In this document: positions 6,664 to 8,048 of the stretch, in pieces
Position numbering within the stretch: position 1 is the first letter of the stretch
How the letters are laid out: each line of letters begins with the position of its first letter
From: an uncultured Ruminococcus sp.
GTDB lineage: Bacteria > Bacillota > Clostridia > Oscillospirales > Acutalibacteraceae
Reading direction: 5' to 3'
Length of the DNA: 8,048 nt
Assembly: GCA_946414115.1 (NCBI GenBank)
Contig: CAMKNF010000089.1
Location: 1 to 8,048, forward strand
Translations under genes and position numbers: made by a program
The notes under the pieces: model-generated
Seen by the model: only the letters and a program-made list of their open reading frames with translations
What the model was told of the DNA's origin: nothing
Databases searched by the model: none

Positions 6664-8013
6664 ATGAAACTATTAATTTACGAACTGAAAAAGGTACTCA
6701 ACAAAAGAATATTTTTAGTTGTAGTCGCACTATGCCTTGTAATCAACGGTTTTCTGCTATATTCCTCGCAGAATACCGAGGAGAATAATCTAAGGCTTAC
6801 TTACTCCGACGAGTACGGCGAAATGCTTGATGAATATTCCTCAATGCCGCTTGATAAGGCGAAAAAGCAGGTTGAAGATGAACTGCTTGCGTATGAAATT
6901 TCGGGCAGGCTCGAAAGTCTTGCACAGGCGGACAACGAGGAACTCATTGAAAGCTATACCTACGAGCTTGAGGAGTACAGAAAGAGCAATCCCGAAGCGT
7001 ATAAAAAGGCTGTTGAAATGAGCGAAAGCGGGGAAGAGAGTTTCTGGAAAAACAGCTTTCTCTATGATATTTCACAGCAGATTGAGTACATAAATTCCTA
7101 CCCTGATTTTATCAGCGAAATGTACGACAGGGCAAAGGCGCAGTCGGCGTCGTCAATCTTCGGTGATGAAAATTCATTTTCCTACAAAAATCTTTACAAG
7201 ACCGCCGAAGATTATTCGGGACTGAAAGATACCAAATTAAGTCTTGTAAATTCCGACTCATTAACAGCAACGGTAAAATACGGCCTGACCGACTTTTTTG
7301 TAATTGCTGTTTTGCTTTTGATTTGCATTTATCTTTACGGCTACGAGCGTGACAAGGGACTTTATTCGCTTATCCGCTGTACAAAATTCGGCAGGCTTAA
7401 AACAATAATTTCAAAGCTTGCTGTGCTTTTTGTGCTGTCAGCTGTTGTATCGGTTCTGTTTATTTCGGCAGATTTTATTGTAAACACATTCCTGTACGGC
7501 AGTACGGATTTGAGCGTGAATGTTCAGTCAATTTCCGAATTTCGCAACTGCACGCTTTCGGTAACGGCTGGTCAGTTTTTACTGCTATTTGTGCTTGCAA
7601 AGATAATCGGAATTTTCGTTATTTCGTCCTTGCTTGCGCTTGTATTTATCTGTTTTTCAAGCTCTGCGGCAATGTATCTTACAGGACTTGGCGCAGTCGG
7701 TGCGGAATATCTGCTATACTCATTAATCGGACAGAATTCGTTTTTAAATCTTTTAAAGTACATCAATATTTTCTACATTCTCGACGGCGGCGAGTTTTTC
7801 GGAAGTTATTTGAATCTCAACATTTTTTCAAATGCCGTAACCTCCGTTCCGATTGTGCTTGCCGTTTTCGGTGCTGTATTTGTTTTGTGTACGGTGTTTT
7901 CCTGCATAGTATTCTGCAAGCGAAATCAGCAGAAAAAAGCGAACGTCTTTTCAAAGCCGTTTGAAAAAATCAAGTCGAGATTTTTTAGAATAACATCAGC
8001 GAGGCGATGGTGA
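6664..8013 (+). CDS. ABC-2-type permease, second copy, N-terminal half only (3' end lost at contig end)
   Basis: The open frame gives 449 residues and closely parallels residues 1-445 of the permease at 1890-4286. It has TM1 (~16-33), an extracytoplasmic loop (~34-205) rich in Glu/Lys helices, a TM running into GYERDKGLYSLIRCTKFGR (~226-244), then ISKL and several TMs. ERDKGLYSLIR is identical in both paralogues. Shared landmarks also include DENSFSYKNLYKTAEDY (EEGSFSYNNIKKTTSDF in the paralogue) and LLKYINIFYIL. Similarity ends at about RFFRITS (near base 7997). The last residues, ARRW and the TGA at 8011, lie in the GC-rich tail and are probably artefactual, so the real gene should run on to about 800 residues with a second half. 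ATG 6664 has no clear Shine-Dalgarno and follows the preceding stop by 27 bases; coupling or a leaderless transcript is possible. No ATPase partner is seen. Confidence 0.8.
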   Translation: MKLLIYELKKVLNKRIFLVVVALCLVINGFLLYSSQNTEENNLRLTYSDEYGEMLDEYSSMPLDKAKKQVEDELLAYEISGRLESLAQADNEELIESYTYELEEYRKSNPEAYKKAVEMSESGEESFWKNSFLYDISQQIEYINSYPDFISEMYDRAKAQSASSIFGDENSFSYKNLYKTAEDYSGLKDTKLSLVNSDSLTATVKYGLTDFFVIAVLLLICIYLYGYERDKGLYSLIRCTKFGRLKTIISKLAVLFVLSAVVSVLFISADFIVNTFLYGSTDLSVNVQSISEFRNCTLSVTAGQFLLLFVLAKIIGIFVISSLLALVFICFSSSAAMYLTGLGAVGAEYLLYSLIGQNSFLNLLKYINIFYILDGGEFFGSYLNLNIFSNAVTSVPIVLAVFGAVFVLCTVFSCIVFCKRNQQKKANVFSKPFEKIKSRFFRITSARRW

Positions 8014-8048
8014 GCGAAGCGTTCGGCACACCCGACTTCTATCCCAAC
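7998..8048. other. GC-rich foreign tail, probable chimeric contig end
   Basis: By hand count 31 of these 51 bases are G or C (61%), against about 39% in the permease sequence just upstream (7561-7680). In frame 3 the tail reads as a fluent fragment, SEAMVSEAFGTPDFYPN, with G/C-ending codons. That frame meets a TAG at 7986-7988, inside the permease sequence. This fits a join at about 7990-8000 between the permease gene and a coding fragment from another molecule or organism. The fragment's family is not recognised. A genuine rearrangement is the alternative. Confidence 0.65.

Noticed and set aside
1..8048. CRISPR arrays, tRNA or rRNA genes, insertion sequences
   Set aside because: No regularly spaced direct repeats, no cloverleaf or rRNA-like stretches, and no transposase or flanking terminal repeats were seen on either strand.

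Overview
The window looks like one short Illumina contig from a low-GC Gram-positive bacterium, most likely a Clostridia member of the gut or rumen type. The evidence is AT-rich coding sequence, an AGGAGG-like ribosome binding site, lipobox lipoproteins and Clostridia-style ABC-2 permeases; no marker gene fixes the species. Both ends carry artefacts. Bases 1-45 are part of an Illumina TruSeq/P5 adapter, and roughly the last 50 bases are abruptly GC-rich and read in another frame, which suggests a chimeric join. All genes are on the + strand.

Layout: (1) 46-521, the C-terminal part of an extracytoplasmic protein, type A, truncated by the contig end. (2) 547-1827, a type B lipoprotein with propeller-like repeats and a C-x4-C-x-H-x5-C motif. 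(3) 1890-4286, type C, a 798-residue ABC-2-type permease made of two fused homologous halves. (4) 4287-4451, the only sizeable non-coding stretch, holding a good sigma-A promoter whose -10 lies inside a 16-bp-arm inverted repeat, probably an operator. (5) 4452-5714, a second type B lipoprotein. (6) 5707-6636, a complete type A lipoprotein overlapping the gene before it. (7) 6664 to about 7997, the N-terminal half of a second type C permease, cut by the contig end.

The window therefore holds two paralogous copies of a three-part module, in order A-B-C and then B'-A'-C'. Each module pairs two surface lipoproteins (or a related extracytoplasmic protein) with an ABC-2 permease that has a large extracytoplasmic loop. 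No ATP-binding subunit is encoded here, so it must lie outside the contig or act in trans. I infer a membrane export or envelope-stress ABC system with dedicated surface lipoproteins. Substrate and function cannot be read from the sequence. The two modules differ in base composition and sequence, so the duplication is old or the copies were acquired separately.
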